From Parageobacillus thermantarcticus (GTDB taxonomy: Bacteria > Bacillota > Bacilli > Bacillales > Anoxybacillaceae), in the NCBI RefSeq assembly GCF_900111865.1, contig NZ_FOJS01000007.1, forward strand, positions 1-64,000: a DNA stretch of 64,000 bases, in the 5' to 3' direction. The number at the start of each line of letters is the position of its first letter. The stretch's first letter is position 1. The translations under genes were made by a program, and so were the position numbers. The notes below the pieces were generated by a model that saw only the letters and a program-made list of their open reading frames with translations, had not been told where the DNA came from and did no database searches. Positions 55,026 to 64,000 of the stretch are shown one piece after another.

Positions 55026-56330
55026 TTAAAAATTAATATAATCCAGCGGATTTACCGCATTGGATTTTGCCGGATTCCATTGGCCGCGATGCAGTTCGAA
55101 GTGAAGGTGAGGCCCTGTCGAGCGGCCTGTGTTGCCCATATAGCCGATGATTTGTCCTTTGCGAACCGTTTGTCCTTCACCGGCAAGACGCGCTTCAAGA
55201 TGAGCGTATACCGTTGTGTATACTTGTCCATTAATCATATGAGTGATAAAAATGACGTTTCCATAGCTGCTCGAATAATACGAACGGAACACATACCCGT
55301 CCGCTACCGCAACAACAGGAACGACGGCACCTCGTTTGCCAATATCGATTCCCGGATGAAAATCACTTCCGCCAAAACGGTAACCGAATCCCGATGTAAT
55401 CGGGCCATTCGCCGGTCTCATAAACGCACCGCTTGTAACAGCCGGAACGTTCGATGCGCCTCGAGAACTAGACGAGCCTCCGCTATAATTGTCGCTACTT
55501 CCGTATGAATATGTATGCGCTTGGCGTTTTGCTTCCTCTTCCGCCCGTTTTTTCTCCATCAGCTGTTGAAGCTGATATTTTACAGCCGCTTCCTGTTTTC
55601 TCAACAATTCCTGTTCTTCCGCAAGCGCCATTTTCATTTCATGATGTTCTTGCTCTTTTTGTTTCAAATTCGCCATTAATTGATTCTTTTTGTTGATTTG
55701 CTCATTTAATTTTTGTTTAAGCTGCTCTAGTTCTTTCAAATCAGCTTGGAGATTATTTAGTTTATCGGTAAGTTCCTTTTCTTTTTTCTCTTTCAACGCT
55801 TTATCGGCCTGTTGTTCGCGGATAATTTGCTTGTCCGCCTCAAAAATGGTTGTCACTGCGCTGATGCGGTCAATGAAATCGCTGAAGCTTTGCGACCCAA
55901 GCAACACTTCAAGATAGCTGATCACTCCGCCGCTTTCTTGCAGCGAGCGAACGCGTTCTTTTAAAATCTCGTTCCGCTTTTCGATGCGTTCTTGCACTTC
56001 AGCGATTTCGCGCTTCAATGTTTCAATATCTTGTTCTGTTTTTTGAATGTCCGCCGACAAATTGCGGATTTTTCCGCTCGTCTCTTCCACCGCTAAATCA
56101 AGCTTTTTAATCTCGGAAGAGAGCGCTTTTTGCTGTGTTTGCAATCTTTGAATTTGTTGATCAGCGTTGTTTATTTTACTTTGAACCGCAGACTGTTTGG
56201 AGCGAATGTCGTTAATCGCATCCTGTTTTTCTTGAATTTCTCTGTCGCTTACCGCATTTGCCAAATGCGGAAAAACGCTAATGCCTAACGCCGTCACCGC
56301 AGCAAGCGCCATCGCTTTCCTTCTTTTCAT
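55026..56330 (-). CDS. Murein hydrolase / EnvC-like M23 peptidase with coiled coil
   Basis: 434 residues. A signal peptide (MKRRKAMALAAV to about ANA) is followed by a long coiled coil (28-270, SKQSAVQSKINNADQQIQRLQ onward) like PcsB/CwlO N-domains. A Ser/Gly linker leads to an M23 LytM domain with SDFHPGIDIGKRG and THMINGQVYTTVYAHL, and STGPHLHFELHRG; the zinc His/Asp ligands are present, so it is probably an active endopeptidase. Directly downstream of ftsX, it is the likely wall hydrolase switched by FtsEX, like CwlO. The ATG at 56330 follows GAGGAG. Confidence 0.9.
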   Translation of the reverse strand: MKRRKAMALAAVTALGISVFPHLANAVSDREIQEKQDAINDIRSKQSAVQSKINNADQQIQRLQTQQKALSSEIKKLDLAVEETSGKIRNLSADIQKTEQDIETLKREIAEVQERIEKRNEILKERVRSLQESGGVISYLEVLLGSQSFSDFIDRISAVTTIFEADKQIIREQQADKALKEKKEKELTDKLNNLQADLKELEQLKQKLNEQINKKNQLMANLKQKEQEHHEMKMALAEEQELLRKQEAAVKYQLQQLMEKKRAEEEAKRQAHTYSYGSSDNYSGGSSSSRGASNVPAVTSGAFMRPANGPITSGFGYRFGGSDFHPGIDIGKRGAVVPVVAVADGYVFRSYYSSSYGNVIFITHMINGQVYTTVYAHLEARLAGEGQTVRKGQIIGYMGNTGRSTGPHLHFELHRGQWNPAKSNAVNPLDYINF

Positions 56331-56364
56331 CAATACATTCTCCTCTCTCCCATTGTTTTTTCTA

Positions 56365-57258
56365 TTAAACTTTTAAAAATCTGCGGACAGACATCATGCT
56401 TCCCCAAACGCCGATGCACGCTCCAAAAAGCAGCAAAATCAAGCTGATTTGCCACATAAACGGATTAAACGGTAGAAGTTCTATAAACGGAACCGTAATT
56501 TTTGGCTCCAAAAATTTGTAAATGTTATAATAAACGACCAAGATCGAAACAATCGGAAAAATCGCGCCAATGACGCCTAGCCACAATCCTTCCAAAAAGA
56601 ACGGCCAACGAATAAATCCGTTCGTCGCTCCTACTAATCTCATAATCTCAATCTCGCGCCGCCGCGCAAAAATTGTAATTTTAATCGTATTCGAGATTAA
56701 AAACATCGCCGTGAACAACAGGCCGATAATCAGCACAATCCCGATGTTTCTCGCCACTTTCAACGTGCTGAACAACTTTTCTACTTGACCTTGGCCGTAG
56801 TTCACTTTGTGCACAAATTGGAACTTTTCAATTTGTTTGGCCACTTTGATCGTATCTGTCGGTTTTTCCGTCTTGACGACATACACGTCGCTTAGCGGAT
56901 TATCTTGCTCAAACAAACGGAACGAAGAACCTTCTTCTCCGAAACTTTTAATTAAATTTTTCAATTCTTGTTCTTTCGAAGAATAGCGTATTTCCTTCAC
57001 TTCAGGAATTGCTTCAATCTGCGCGCGAAGCGCTTGTTTATCTTGCTCGTTCGCCGTCACATCAATATGAACGCGAATTTCAACATCGTTTTCGATCTTT
57101 TTCGCGAAATGGTTCATATTAAACATGACGACTAAAAACACGCCGACTAGTAGCAACGTAACGGTCACCGCACTGATGGAAGCAAACGTCATCCATCCGT
57201 TTCTGCCAAGACTTTTCACGCTTTCCCGCATGTGGCGCTTTAGGGTGTTAAGCCTCAT
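56365..57258 (-). CDS. ftsX: Cell division protein FtsX
   Basis: 297 residues with four membrane segments, a large outside loop between the first two (about 45-165, DVEIRVHIDVTANEQ through SDVYVVK) and the typical FARRREIEIMRLVGATNGFIRWPFFLEG before the last pair. It passes ATP-driven movement from FtsE to an extracellular wall hydrolase. The start at 57258 overlaps ftsE by 11 nt. Confidence 0.95.
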   Translation of the reverse strand: MRLNTLKRHMRESVKSLGRNGWMTFASISAVTVTLLLVGVFLVVMFNMNHFAKKIENDVEIRVHIDVTANEQDKQALRAQIEAIPEVKEIRYSSKEQELKNLIKSFGEEGSSFRLFEQDNPLSDVYVVKTEKPTDTIKVAKQIEKFQFVHKVNYGQGQVEKLFSTLKVARNIGIVLIIGLLFTAMFLISNTIKITIFARRREIEIMRLVGATNGFIRWPFFLEGLWLGVIGAIFPIVSILVVYYNIYKFLEPKITVPFIELLPFNPFMWQISLILLLFGACIGVWGSMMSVRRFLKV

Positions 57259-57934
57259 AGCCGTATTCTCCCTTCGCCTCATCACGGACGATTTTCCCGT
57301 TTTCCATTGCGATGACGCGCCGCCTAATCGTATTCACAATTTCACGATTATGTGTCGCCATCACAATTGTTGTGCCGCGATTATTAATTTTTTCAAACAA
57401 TTCCATAATTCCCCATGATGTTTCCGGATCTAAATTTCCCGTCGGTTCATCAGCGATAACAATTTTCGGAGAGTTTACAATCGAGCGAGCGATCGAGACA
57501 CGCTGCTGCTCCCCTCCGGAAAGTTCATCCGGATATGAGCGCACTTTATGCTTTAGACCGACTAATTCGAGCACTTCCATCACTTTGTTGCGAATCACTT
57601 TTGGCGATTCTTCAATTACTTCCAAAGCAAACGCTACATTTTCATATACCGTTAGCTTAGGAAGCAATTTGAAGTCTTGAAAGACGACCCCGATATGGCG
57701 GCGCAATAATGGAACTTTGCTGTCTCTTAATTTTGCGAGATTTACGCCGTTAATCATAATCGTGCCGCTTGTCGGCTTTTCTTCACGGTATATCATTTTC
57801 ACAAGCGTCGATTTTCCCGCGCCGCTTGGTCCAACGACATACACGAATTCTCCTTGCTTGATGCGGACGTTCACCCCGTTCAGCGCTACTACGCCGTTCG
57901 GATACGTCTTGTATACATCTTGCATTTCAATCAT
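57248..57934 (-). CDS. ftsE: Cell division ATP-binding protein FtsE
   Basis: A 228-residue ABC ATPase. MIEMQDVYKTYPNGVVALNGV, Walker A VGPSGAGKSTLVKMIY, Q-loop VFQDFKLLP, signature LSGGEQQRVSIAR and Walker B IVIADEPTGNLDPETS. Pairs with FtsX at the membrane. First gene of ftsE-ftsX-hydrolase. Confidence 0.97.
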   Translation of the reverse strand: MIEMQDVYKTYPNGVVALNGVNVRIKQGEFVYVVGPSGAGKSTLVKMIYREEKPTSGTIMINGVNLAKLRDSKVPLLRRHIGVVFQDFKLLPKLTVYENVAFALEVIEESPKVIRNKVMEVLELVGLKHKVRSYPDELSGGEQQRVSIARSIVNSPKIVIADEPTGNLDPETSWGIMELFEKINNRGTTIVMATHNREIVNTIRRRVIAMENGKIVRDEAKGEYGYEA

Positions 57935-58083
57935 GCTTAATCACCTAATCTCGTTTTCTTAGTTGTTATGACTCGAGCCGTTTCGTCTTATTTCGAATCG
58001 ATCATACAAAATTCCGCAAAGTTTATTATAACATTATCTTTTAAACTTTAATTTTACATTTATATTTCAAAAACATTACATAG

Positions 58084-58114
58084 AAAAAATCCGGTCCTTG
58101 TAAGGTACCGGATT
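58084..58114 (-). terminator. Terminator of cccB
   Basis: AATCCGGT / ACCGGATT stem with TTTTTTC on the minus strand, just after the cccB stop. Confidence 0.87.
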
Positions 58115-58122
58115 GACAATGA

Positions 58123-58455
58123 TTATTTTTTGGACGCAAGCCATTCCGCCACTTTGTCGGCGTCTTCTCCTTTGATAATGCCAGGCGGCATGCTGCCGCG
58201 CCCGTTCTCGATAATTTTTTTAATTTCATCTTTCGAATATTTGCTTCCAACCTTTTGCAAGTTTGGTCCTGCACCGCCTGATAAATCTTTTCCGTGACAA
58301 GAAGAACAGTTTTGTTGGAAGATTTGCTCTGCTGCTGCGGCAGTATCCCCTCCGCCATTATTCCCATTGTTGTTATCAGACGCATTGTTGCCGCCACCAC
58401 AGGCCGCAAGCGCTAACGAAGCACCAAGAAACACAGTGGCAAGTTTCCATTTCAT
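58123..58455 (-). CDS. cccB: Cytochrome c-551 lipoprotein CccB
   Basis: 110 residues. The lipobox LALAAC gives Cys19, a Gly/Asn-rich flexible linker follows (residues 20-37), then a c-type haem site CSSCHG and the axial Met in RGSMPPG. Small lipid-anchored electron carrier to terminal oxidases, outside the membrane. Single gene with its own terminator; needs Lgt (encoded here) for anchoring. Confidence 0.93.
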   Translation of the reverse strand: MKWKLATVFLGASLALAACGGGNNASDNNNGNNGGGDTAAAAEQIFQQNCSSCHGKDLSGGAGPNLQKVGSKYSKDEIKKIIENGRGSMPPGIIKGEDADKVAEWLASKK

Positions 58456-58520
58456 AAACGAACTCCCCCTACTTACTTAGATGATTACGTTCATTGTTAT
58501 TATAACCGATTTTACAAAAA

Positions 58521-59381
58521 TTACGTGCGCTTAAATCCTTCCCCGAGCACTTCGGCGGCGTTCATCACAATGACAAACGCTGATGGATCAATGGTTTTCA
58601 CCAATTGTTTCAATTTTGTGAACTCCGCTTGCTGCACCACACACATCAACACCGGGCGTTCATGGTCGGTATAGCCGCCATACCCCGACAGCCTTGTGAC
58701 GCCGCGGTCAATTTCATGCAAAATCGCGCGGCGCACTTTTTCTTCCTCATTGGTAATAATCATCGCCATTTTTGAGCTGCCGAGCCCGACTTGCACTAAA
58801 TCGATCGTTTTGCTTGTCACATAAAGGCCGATGAGCGCATACAGCGCTTGTTCAATATCAAAGACAAACGCTGCAGTTGATACGATAAGCCCGTCGATCA
58901 ACACCACGCACATGCCGAGGGACAATCCGGTGTATTTATGAATGATTTGCGCCGCCAAATCGGTCCCGCCTGTTGACGCTTTGCCGCGAAACACAATGCC
59001 GAGGCCAAGCCCGACGCCAATGCCGCCAAACAGCGAACCAAGCAGCGGGTCACGGGTGGCTGGTTCAACATCTTTCGTCAAATAGACAACAAGCGGCAAA
59101 AACAATGTGCCGACAAGCGTCTTCACCCCAAATTGCCTGCCAAGCAAAACAACTCCGGCAACGAACAAAGGAATGTTGAGCGCCCATTGCACATAGGCAG
59201 GCTGCCAGCCGAACACCGCATGGGCGATCGTGCTGATTCCGCTGACACCGCCGGAGGCGACGCGGTTTGGCAATAAAAAAAGATTAAACGCCACGGCGAC
59301 TATCGCCGAACCAATCAATATGCACAAATATTCTATGACAAGTTCCGTTTTCGGATGCAATAGCCGATTTTTTCTTCTCAT
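58521..59381 (-). CDS. yvjA: YitT family membrane protein (YvjA)
   Basis: 286 residues. Five or six membrane helices (residues 15-205, DUF161: PNRVASGGVSGISTIAH; RGKASTGGTDLAAQIIHK), then a cytoplasmic DUF2179 domain (SSKMAMIITNEEEKVRRAILHEIDRGVTRLSGYGGYT). Function unknown. Conserved beside prfB and cccB in Bacillus. A good promoter is at 59401-59429. Confidence 0.88.
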   Translation of the reverse strand: MRRKNRLLHPKTELVIEYLCILIGSAIVAVAFNLFLLPNRVASGGVSGISTIAHAVFGWQPAYVQWALNIPLFVAGVVLLGRQFGVKTLVGTLFLPLVVYLTKDVEPATRDPLLGSLFGGIGVGLGLGIVFRGKASTGGTDLAAQIIHKYTGLSLGMCVVLIDGLIVSTAAFVFDIEQALYALIGLYVTSKTIDLVQVGLGSSKMAMIITNEEEKVRRAILHEIDRGVTRLSGYGGYTDHERPVLMCVVQQAEFTKLKQLVKTIDPSAFVIVMNAAEVLGEGFKRT

Positions 59382-59400
59382 TCGTCCGACCTCCTATGAG

Positions 59401-59429
59401 AGTATAGCACGCCCATTTTCGTAAGTAAA
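59401..59429 (-). promoter_or_regulatory. Sigma-A promoter of yvjA
   Basis: -35 TTTACT (59429-59424), 17-bp spacer, -10 TATACT (59406-59401), just before the leader with TAGGAGG. Confidence 0.72.
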
Positions 59430-59634
59430 TGGCATCTGATTAAAGCAGCAGCGCAGTAAAGCCTGCTTGCGCAAAAAAGGCGCGTCGTCCGCGAAAACAA
59501 ACCGCCCTTGCCGGCAAGTCAGTTCATCCAAAATTAAGTCCGGGACTTGGCGTAAAACAAAACGCCTAAAGCGACCTTACGTTCCACGGGTTTCAGGGCG
59601 CTAGACTGAAAGAAAATGAGGACTTGCCAAAAAA
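59430..59634. other. Structured gap between yvjA and prfB
   Basis: No gene. It contains several short inverted repeats: the palindrome CTTGCCGGCAAG (59508-59519) and GGCGT/ACGCC with an 8-nt loop (59551-59568). A 69-codon frame here reads through the prfB terminator and is not a gene. It may be a dispersed intergenic repeat. Confidence 0.5.
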
Positions 59635-59669
59635 AGAAGGGCGCCCCAAAAGTGATGGGACACCCTTCT
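59628..59669 (-). terminator. Terminator of prfB
   Basis: AGAAGGGTGTCCCA pairs with TGGGGCGCCCTTCT, then TTTTTTTGG on the minus strand; about 90 nt after the prfB stop. Confidence 0.9.
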
Positions 59670-59756
59670 GTGCTACTTGTATATACGAATCGAACAATGT
59701 GCGAAAACCTACATATTCCGCTTATGGTCAAACAATCTTTCAAGCTAGTCTCTTTT

Positions 59757-60861
59757 TTATTTTAGTTTGGAACGCAAGTATGCGTCGATAAATATGTCGA
59801 TTTCACCATCCATCACAGCTTGTACGTTTCCGACTTCGACGTTCGTGCGATGGTCTTTGACGAGCGAATAAGGATGGAAAACATACGAACGGATTTGGTT
59901 CCCCCAGCCGATTTCTTTTTGCTCGCCGCGAATTTCGGCAAGCTCGGCTTGCTGTTCTTCCAATTTCTTTTGATAAAGCTTCGCCTTTAACATGTTCATC
60001 GCTTTTTCGCGGTTTTTAATTTGCGAACGTTCCGATTGGCACGTCACGACAATGCCGGTCGGAATGTGGGTGATGCGCACGGCGGAGTCCGTCGTGTTGA
60101 CGTGCTGCCCTCCGGCGCCGCTGGAACGGTACGTATCAATTCTGATCTCTTCCGGACGGATTTCAATTTCAATGTCATCGTTCATCTCTGGAATCACTTC
60201 GCAAGAGACGAACGACGTATGACGGCGGCCGGACGCGTCGAACGGAGAAATCCGGACAAGGCGGTGCACGCCTTTCTCCGATTTTAAATAGCCGTACGCG
60301 TTATGCCCTTTAATAAGAAGCGTGACGCTTTTAATCCCCGCTTCTTCGCCAGGCAAATAGTCCAGCGTCTCCACTTTAAATCCTTTTTTCTCCGCCCAGC
60401 GCGTATACATCCGCAAAAGCATCGAACCCCAGTCTTGCGACTCGGTGCCGCCCGCGCCAGGATGGAGCTCTAAAATCGCATTGTTTTTATCGTACGGCTC
60501 ATTCAAGAGAAGCTGAAGCTCAAACTCGCTAAAATCTTTCGCAAGTTTTTTCGCTTCTGTCACCAGCTCTTTTTGCAAGTCTTCATCCGGTTCTTCTTTC
60601 ACCAATTCGTACGTCACTTCTAAGTTTTCGTACCGCTCCTCGAGCGATTGAAATTCGCTGACTAAGTCTTTTAATTCATTCGCCTCGGTAATGACGGTTT
60701 GCGCTGCTTTTTGATCATCCCAAAAGTTCGGCGCCGCCATTTGTTCTTCTAGCTCGCGAATGCGCGCTTGCTTTGCTTCGAGGTCAAAGAGACCCCCTTA
60801 TTTCCGCTAATCGCTTAGCCATTTTTTCGAGTTCCTGCTTTATTTCGATCAAGTCGATCAT
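59757..60861 (-). CDS. prfB: Peptide chain release factor 2 (programmed +1 frameshift)
   Basis: 367 residues after frameshifting; recognises UAA and UGA stops. The first 25 codons (60861-60787, [14 protein letters not shown] onward) end in CTT-TGA-C. After a +1 slip, reading resumes at GAC (60785) and continues to 59757. Seen: the RF2 codon-reading domain, then GGQ motif in [20 protein letters not shown]. The N-terminal ATG follows GAGGTG. Follows secA by 112 nt, as in Bacillus. Confidence 0.95.
60783..60798 (-). promoter_or_regulatory. prfB programmed frameshift signal
   Basis: Internal Shine-Dalgarno AGGGGG (60798-60793), 3 nt, then CTT-TGA-C. Low RF2 makes ribosomes pause on UGA and slip +1, so RF2 controls its own synthesis. 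Confidence 0.95.
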
Positions 60862-60936
60862 GATGCTTCACCTCGTTACTCATTGTACTGGATTTTCAAA
60901 GTGAGAATCAATGGGCGCTAAGGCCTTTTCGCGCAA

Positions 60937-60961
60937 ACAAAGCGAGGGGAAATCCCCCGCT
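60937..60961 (-). terminator. Stem-loop after secA
   Basis: GCGGGGGA / TCCCCTCGC-type stem just after the secA stop; the T-tail TTTGTTTG is weak, so partial read-through to prfB is likely. Confidence 0.6.
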
Positions 60962-60973
60962 TCGCCGCAACCG

Positions 60974-63487
60974 TTACGCATTCTTGCCGCAACAATGTTT
61001 ATACTTCTTGCCGCTTCCGCAAATGCAAGGATCGTTGCGGCCGATGCGCACTTTTTTCCGGTACGGTTTCCGCTTCGTTTCCCCTTCTCCTTCTTTCGGA
61101 TGAACCGCTTCGCCTTTCGCCACTTCTTGGCGTTCGAGATTGCTATGGATTTCTGCTTTCATAATATATTTGGCCACTTCTTCTTCAATGGAAGCGATCA
61201 TGTTTTCAAACATCGCGTATCCTTCCATTTGGTACTCGCGAAGCGGATCGATTTGTCCGTACGCGCGCAAATGGATGCCTTGGCGCAGTTGCTCCATCGC
61301 GTCGATATGGTCCATCCATTTCATATCGACGGCGCGCAGAACGATGACGCGTTCAAATTCGCGCATTTGCTCCGGCGGAATTTGCTGTTCTTTTTCGTCA
61401 TAGCGCGCTTTCACTTTTTCCCAAATCAACTCGATCATTTCTTCCGGCTCTTTGCCGCGCAAATCGTTAACAGTTACATCGCCTTCCGGCAACAAATTCG
61501 CGTTAAGGTAATCGACAATTCCTTTTAAATTCCATTCTTCTGGAAGTTCCTCTTTCGGCGTATAAGTATTGACGACGCGCTCAATGACCGATTGCAGCAT
61601 TTTTTCAATAATGTCGCGAAGGTTCTCGGCATCGAGCACTTCATAGCGCTGGCGGTAAATGATTTCGCGCTGCTCGCGCAACACGTCGTCGTATTGAAGC
61701 AGCTGCTTGCGAGCATCGAAGTTGTTGCCTTCAACCCGTTTTTGCGCCGACTCGACCGCTTTGGTGACCATTTTGCTTTGGATCGGCTGCGAATCATCCA
61801 TGCCCAGCCGGTCCATCATCGCCATTAAACTTTCCGAACCGAAACGACGCATCAATTCATCTTCGAGCGACAAGTAAAATTGCGAAACACCCGGGTCGCC
61901 CTGACGCCCCGCGCGGCCGCGCAACTGGTTGTCAATGCGGCGGCTTTCATGGCGCTCCGTGCCGATGACCGCCAAGCCGCCAAGCTCTTTCACACCTTCG
62001 CCAAGCTTAATGTCCGTGCCGCGTCCGGCCATGTTTGTCGCGATCGTCACGGCGCCTTTTTGGCCGGCTTGGGCGATGATTTCCGCTTCTTTCGCGTGGT
62101 TTTTCGCATTTAATACATTATGCGGAATGCCGCGTTTTTTCAACATGTTTGAAAGCAGTTCCGACGTTTCAATCGACACCGTCCCGACAAGCACCGGCTG
62201 CCCTTTCGCATGGCGCTGTGCGATATCTTCCACCACGGCGCGGAATTTTCCTTCCATCGTCCGGAAAATCAAATCCGGGCGGTCTTCACGAATGACCGGT
62301 TTGTTTGTTGGAATGACGACGACTTGCATGTTATAAATGTTGCGGAACTCTTCTTCTTCCGTTTTCGCCGTTCCTGTCATTCCCGCCAATTTTTCATACA
62401 TGCGGAAATAGTTTTGGAACGTGATCGTCGCAAGCGTCATCGATTCGTTTTGAATTTCCAGCCCTTCTTTCGCCTCGATCGCTTGATGCAGCCCATCACT
62501 ATAGCGACGCCCTCTCATCAAGCGGCCGGTAAACGGGTCGACGATGACGACTTTTCCGTCTTCGACGACGTAATCGACATCGCGGTGCATCGCCACATGC
62601 GCTTTAAGCGCCAGATTAATATGATGGTTCAGCGTTACATGCTTTAAGTCGAATAAGTTGTCGATTCCAAACGCTTTTTCTGCTTTTGTAATCCCTTCTT
62701 CAGTCAGCTGCACGCTTTTCGTTTTCTCATCGTACGTGTAATCGACGTCTTTTTTCAACGTGCGCACAAACGCGTTCGCCTGAATATACAACTTCGTCGA
62801 TTTTTGCGCAGTACCCGAAATGATGAGCGGCGTCCGCGCTTCGTCAATCAAAATCGAGTCCACTTCGTCAATGATCGCATAATGAAGCGGGCGCTGCACG
62901 ATATGCTCTTTATAAAGCACCATATTATCGCGCAAATAGTCAAAGCCGAACTCGTTGTTCGTTCCGTACGTAATATCGGCATTATACGCCGCCTGCTTCT
63001 CTTCGCGCGACATGCCGCTTAAGTTCAAGCCGACACTTAATCCCAAAAACTCGTACAACTTGCCCATTTCCGTCGCGTCGCGGGTCGCCAAATATTCGTT
63101 GACCGTCACGACGTGCACGCCTCTTCCAGTTAAGGCGTTTAAATAAACAGGCATCGTCGCCGTTAACGTTTTTCCTTCCCCTGTTTTCATTTCGGCGATA
63201 TTTCCTTCATGAAGGACGACGCCGCCCATAATTTGCACTTTATATGGATATAATCCAAGGACGCGCTTTGCCCCTTCGCGAACGACGGCAAACGCTTCAA
63301 CCAACAAATCGTCAAGCGATTCGCCTTGTTGGTAGCGCGCTTTAAATTCCTCCGTCTTTTGACGCAACTCATCATCCGAAAGCTTTGCCATCTCCGGGCC
63401 AAGCGCATCGACTTGGTCAGCGATCTTTTCTAAACGGCTAAGCTGGCGTTTGTTTGGATCAAACACCTTTTTCAATACTCCAAGCAT
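60974..63487 (-). CDS. secA: Preprotein translocase ATPase SecA
   Basis: 837 residues; motor of the Sec pathway with SecYEG (secG is in this window). Walker [22 protein letters not shown]-like [47 protein letters not shown] and the C-terminal zinc motif [13 protein letters not shown]. The start at 63487 ([14 protein letters not shown]) follows AAGGAGCG. Confidence 0.97.
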   Translation of the reverse strand: MLGVLKKVFDPNKRQLSRLEKIADQVDALGPEMAKLSDDELRQKTEEFKARYQQGESLDDLLVEAFAVVREGAKRVLGLYPYKVQIMGGVVLHEGNIAEMKTGEGKTLTATMPVYLNALTGRGVHVVTVNEYLATRDATEMGKLYEFLGLSVGLNLSGMSREEKQAAYNADITYGTNNEFGFDYLRDNMVLYKEHIVQRPLHYAIIDEVDSILIDEARTPLIISGTAQKSTKLYIQANAFVRTLKKDVDYTYDEKTKSVQLTEEGITKAEKAFGIDNLFDLKHVTLNHHINLALKAHVAMHRDVDYVVEDGKVVIVDPFTGRLMRGRRYSDGLHQAIEAKEGLEIQNESMTLATITFQNYFRMYEKLAGMTGTAKTEEEEFRNIYNMQVVVIPTNKPVIREDRPDLIFRTMEGKFRAVVEDIAQRHAKGQPVLVGTVSIETSELLSNMLKKRGIPHNVLNAKNHAKEAEIIAQAGQKGAVTIATNMAGRGTDIKLGEGVKELGGLAVIGTERHESRRIDNQLRGRAGRQGDPGVSQFYLSLEDELMRRFGSESLMAMMDRLGMDDSQPIQSKMVTKAVESAQKRVEGNNFDARKQLLQYDDVLREQREIIYRQRYEVLDAENLRDIIEKMLQSVIERVVNTYTPKEELPEEWNLKGIVDYLNANLLPEGDVTVNDLRGKEPEEMIELIWEKVKARYDEKEQQIPPEQMREFERVIVLRAVDMKWMDHIDAMEQLRQGIHLRAYGQIDPLREYQMEGYAMFENMIASIEEEVAKYIMKAEIHSNLERQEVAKGEAVHPKEGEGETKRKPYRKKVRIGRNDPCICGSGKKYKHCCGKNA

Positions 63488-63706
63488 AGAAAACGCTCCT
63501 TATTCAATAGAATCACTAATTTACATAATATCACGTACGCGGATGGGTGACAACTAAGACGCGGTAAGGGGCGAGGAGGAAAGATGGAAAAGGATAGACT
63601 TTTATAGCTGGGGCAACTTCATTGTCAACTTCCAGTTCAGCGAATGGAAGTCTCCGGAAAAAAGAAAAACGCTTTGTACGCTTCTTTTTATTTCCAGCAC
63701 TCATCA
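63488..63706. other. Gap upstream of secA
   Basis: Holds the secA promoter and an imperfect stem CTTCC/GGAAG around 63629-63650. No gene seen. In many Bacillus genomes hpf and other genes precede secA; here a coiled-coil gene does. Confidence 0.5.
63525..63553 (-). promoter_or_regulatory. Sigma-A promoter of secA
   Basis: -35 TTGTCA (63553-63548), 17-bp spacer, -10 TATTAT (63530-63525), about 30 nt before the ATG. Confidence 0.7.
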
Positions 63707-64000
63707 TCATTCTTGGGATTGGATTTGTTCAATAGCTCCTTCCACATGCAAAAGGCGTTTGTTGAGCGCGTATATTTGAAATCCTTTTTCTTCTACTTTC
63801 TTATCTATATTTTTCAACAAGGCATGCACATCGTCAGCGACTTGATTTTCCAGACGAAATAAAGCTTCTTTCACCTCGCATAATTCCCGTTCCACCCGTT
63901 CAAGCCGCCCTTTCACATTCGCCATCTCATTTTCAAGACGATCAAGACGGCCGTTTACCGCTTCCATCTCTTTCTCCAGACGTTCTAACCGAGCTTCCAT
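63707..64000 (-). CDS. Coiled-coil protein, partial at window edge
   Basis: At least 97 residues; the reading frame reaches the last base of the window, so the true start may lie further right. Nearly all of it is heptad-repeat coiled coil with near-repeats (LERLEKEMEAVNGRLDRLENEMANVKGRLERVER), ending in a short tail EGAIEQIQSQE. No membrane segment. I do not recognise a defined family; it could be structural or an adaptor. Confidence 0.65.
   Translation of the reverse strand: MEARLERLEKEMEAVNGRLDRLENEMANVKGRLERVERELCEVKEALFRLENQVADDVHALLKNIDKKVEEKGFQIYALNKRLLHVEGAIEQIQSQE

Noticed and set aside
59534-59743. 69-codon minus-strand frame after prfB
   Set aside because: It spans the prfB terminator; composition and lack of start signal indicate non-coding.

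Overview
The window reads as the chromosome of a thermophilic Bacillaceae bacterium of the Geobacillus/Parageobacillus type. The gene order follows the Bacillus subtilis block from secA to the glycolytic operon and ssrA. Several proteins closely resemble known Geobacillus enzymes (an Est30-like and an Est55-like carboxylesterase, and UvrB close to the B. caldotenax protein). Almost every gene lies on the minus strand and is transcribed toward coordinate 1.

Positions 1-6200 are accessory. They hold the 5' part of an IS110-type transposase and an AT-rich three-gene set (lipoprotein, N-terminal lipase with a helical C-terminal half, small helical protein) that resembles a type VII-secreted lipase toxin with its immunity lipoprotein. 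An EAL-domain protein, a small membrane protein and a LysM-3D cell-wall protein follow. From 6400 to 12500 lies ssrA (tmRNA) with duplicated promoters, then smpB, rnr, est and secG, then a type B carboxylesterase. From 12786 to 19904 is the glycolytic operon cggR-gapA-pgk-tpiA-gpmI-eno, with the CggR operator visible. A glutaredoxin-like gene, sigL, tRNA-Arg(CCG) and a 113-bp IS256-type MITE follow, just upstream of the CtsR-controlled clpP.

From 22943 to 29306 are crh-whiA-glmR-rapZ-yvcI, trxB and the TPR gene yvcD. From 29419 to 35867 is a compact eight-gene histidine operon (hisZGDBHAF-IE). Then come yvoF-ppaX-yvoD-lgt-hprK, which joins carbon catabolite control to lipoprotein modification, and an eroded yvl operon (yvlA, broken yvlB, no yvlC, yvlD) behind a clear sigma-W-type promoter. 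Next are uvrBA with a LexA box, csbA and minJ. A plus-strand island follows: racA, then a three-gene membrane glycosylation cassette (YkoS-like, YkoT-like, GtrA) whose flippase gene is frameshifted. Beyond it are ctpB, a pirin/DoxX pair under an MhqR-like operator, a FtsEX-linked murein hydrolase with ftsX-ftsE, cccB, a yitT-family gene, prfB with its programmed frameshift, and secA. A coiled-coil gene runs off the right edge.

The core is well-conserved housekeeping DNA. The most unusual signals are the lipase/lipoprotein/small-protein set, the MITE with an intact target duplication, the duplicated ssrA promoter, and two visible gene breakages (gtrA, yvlB).
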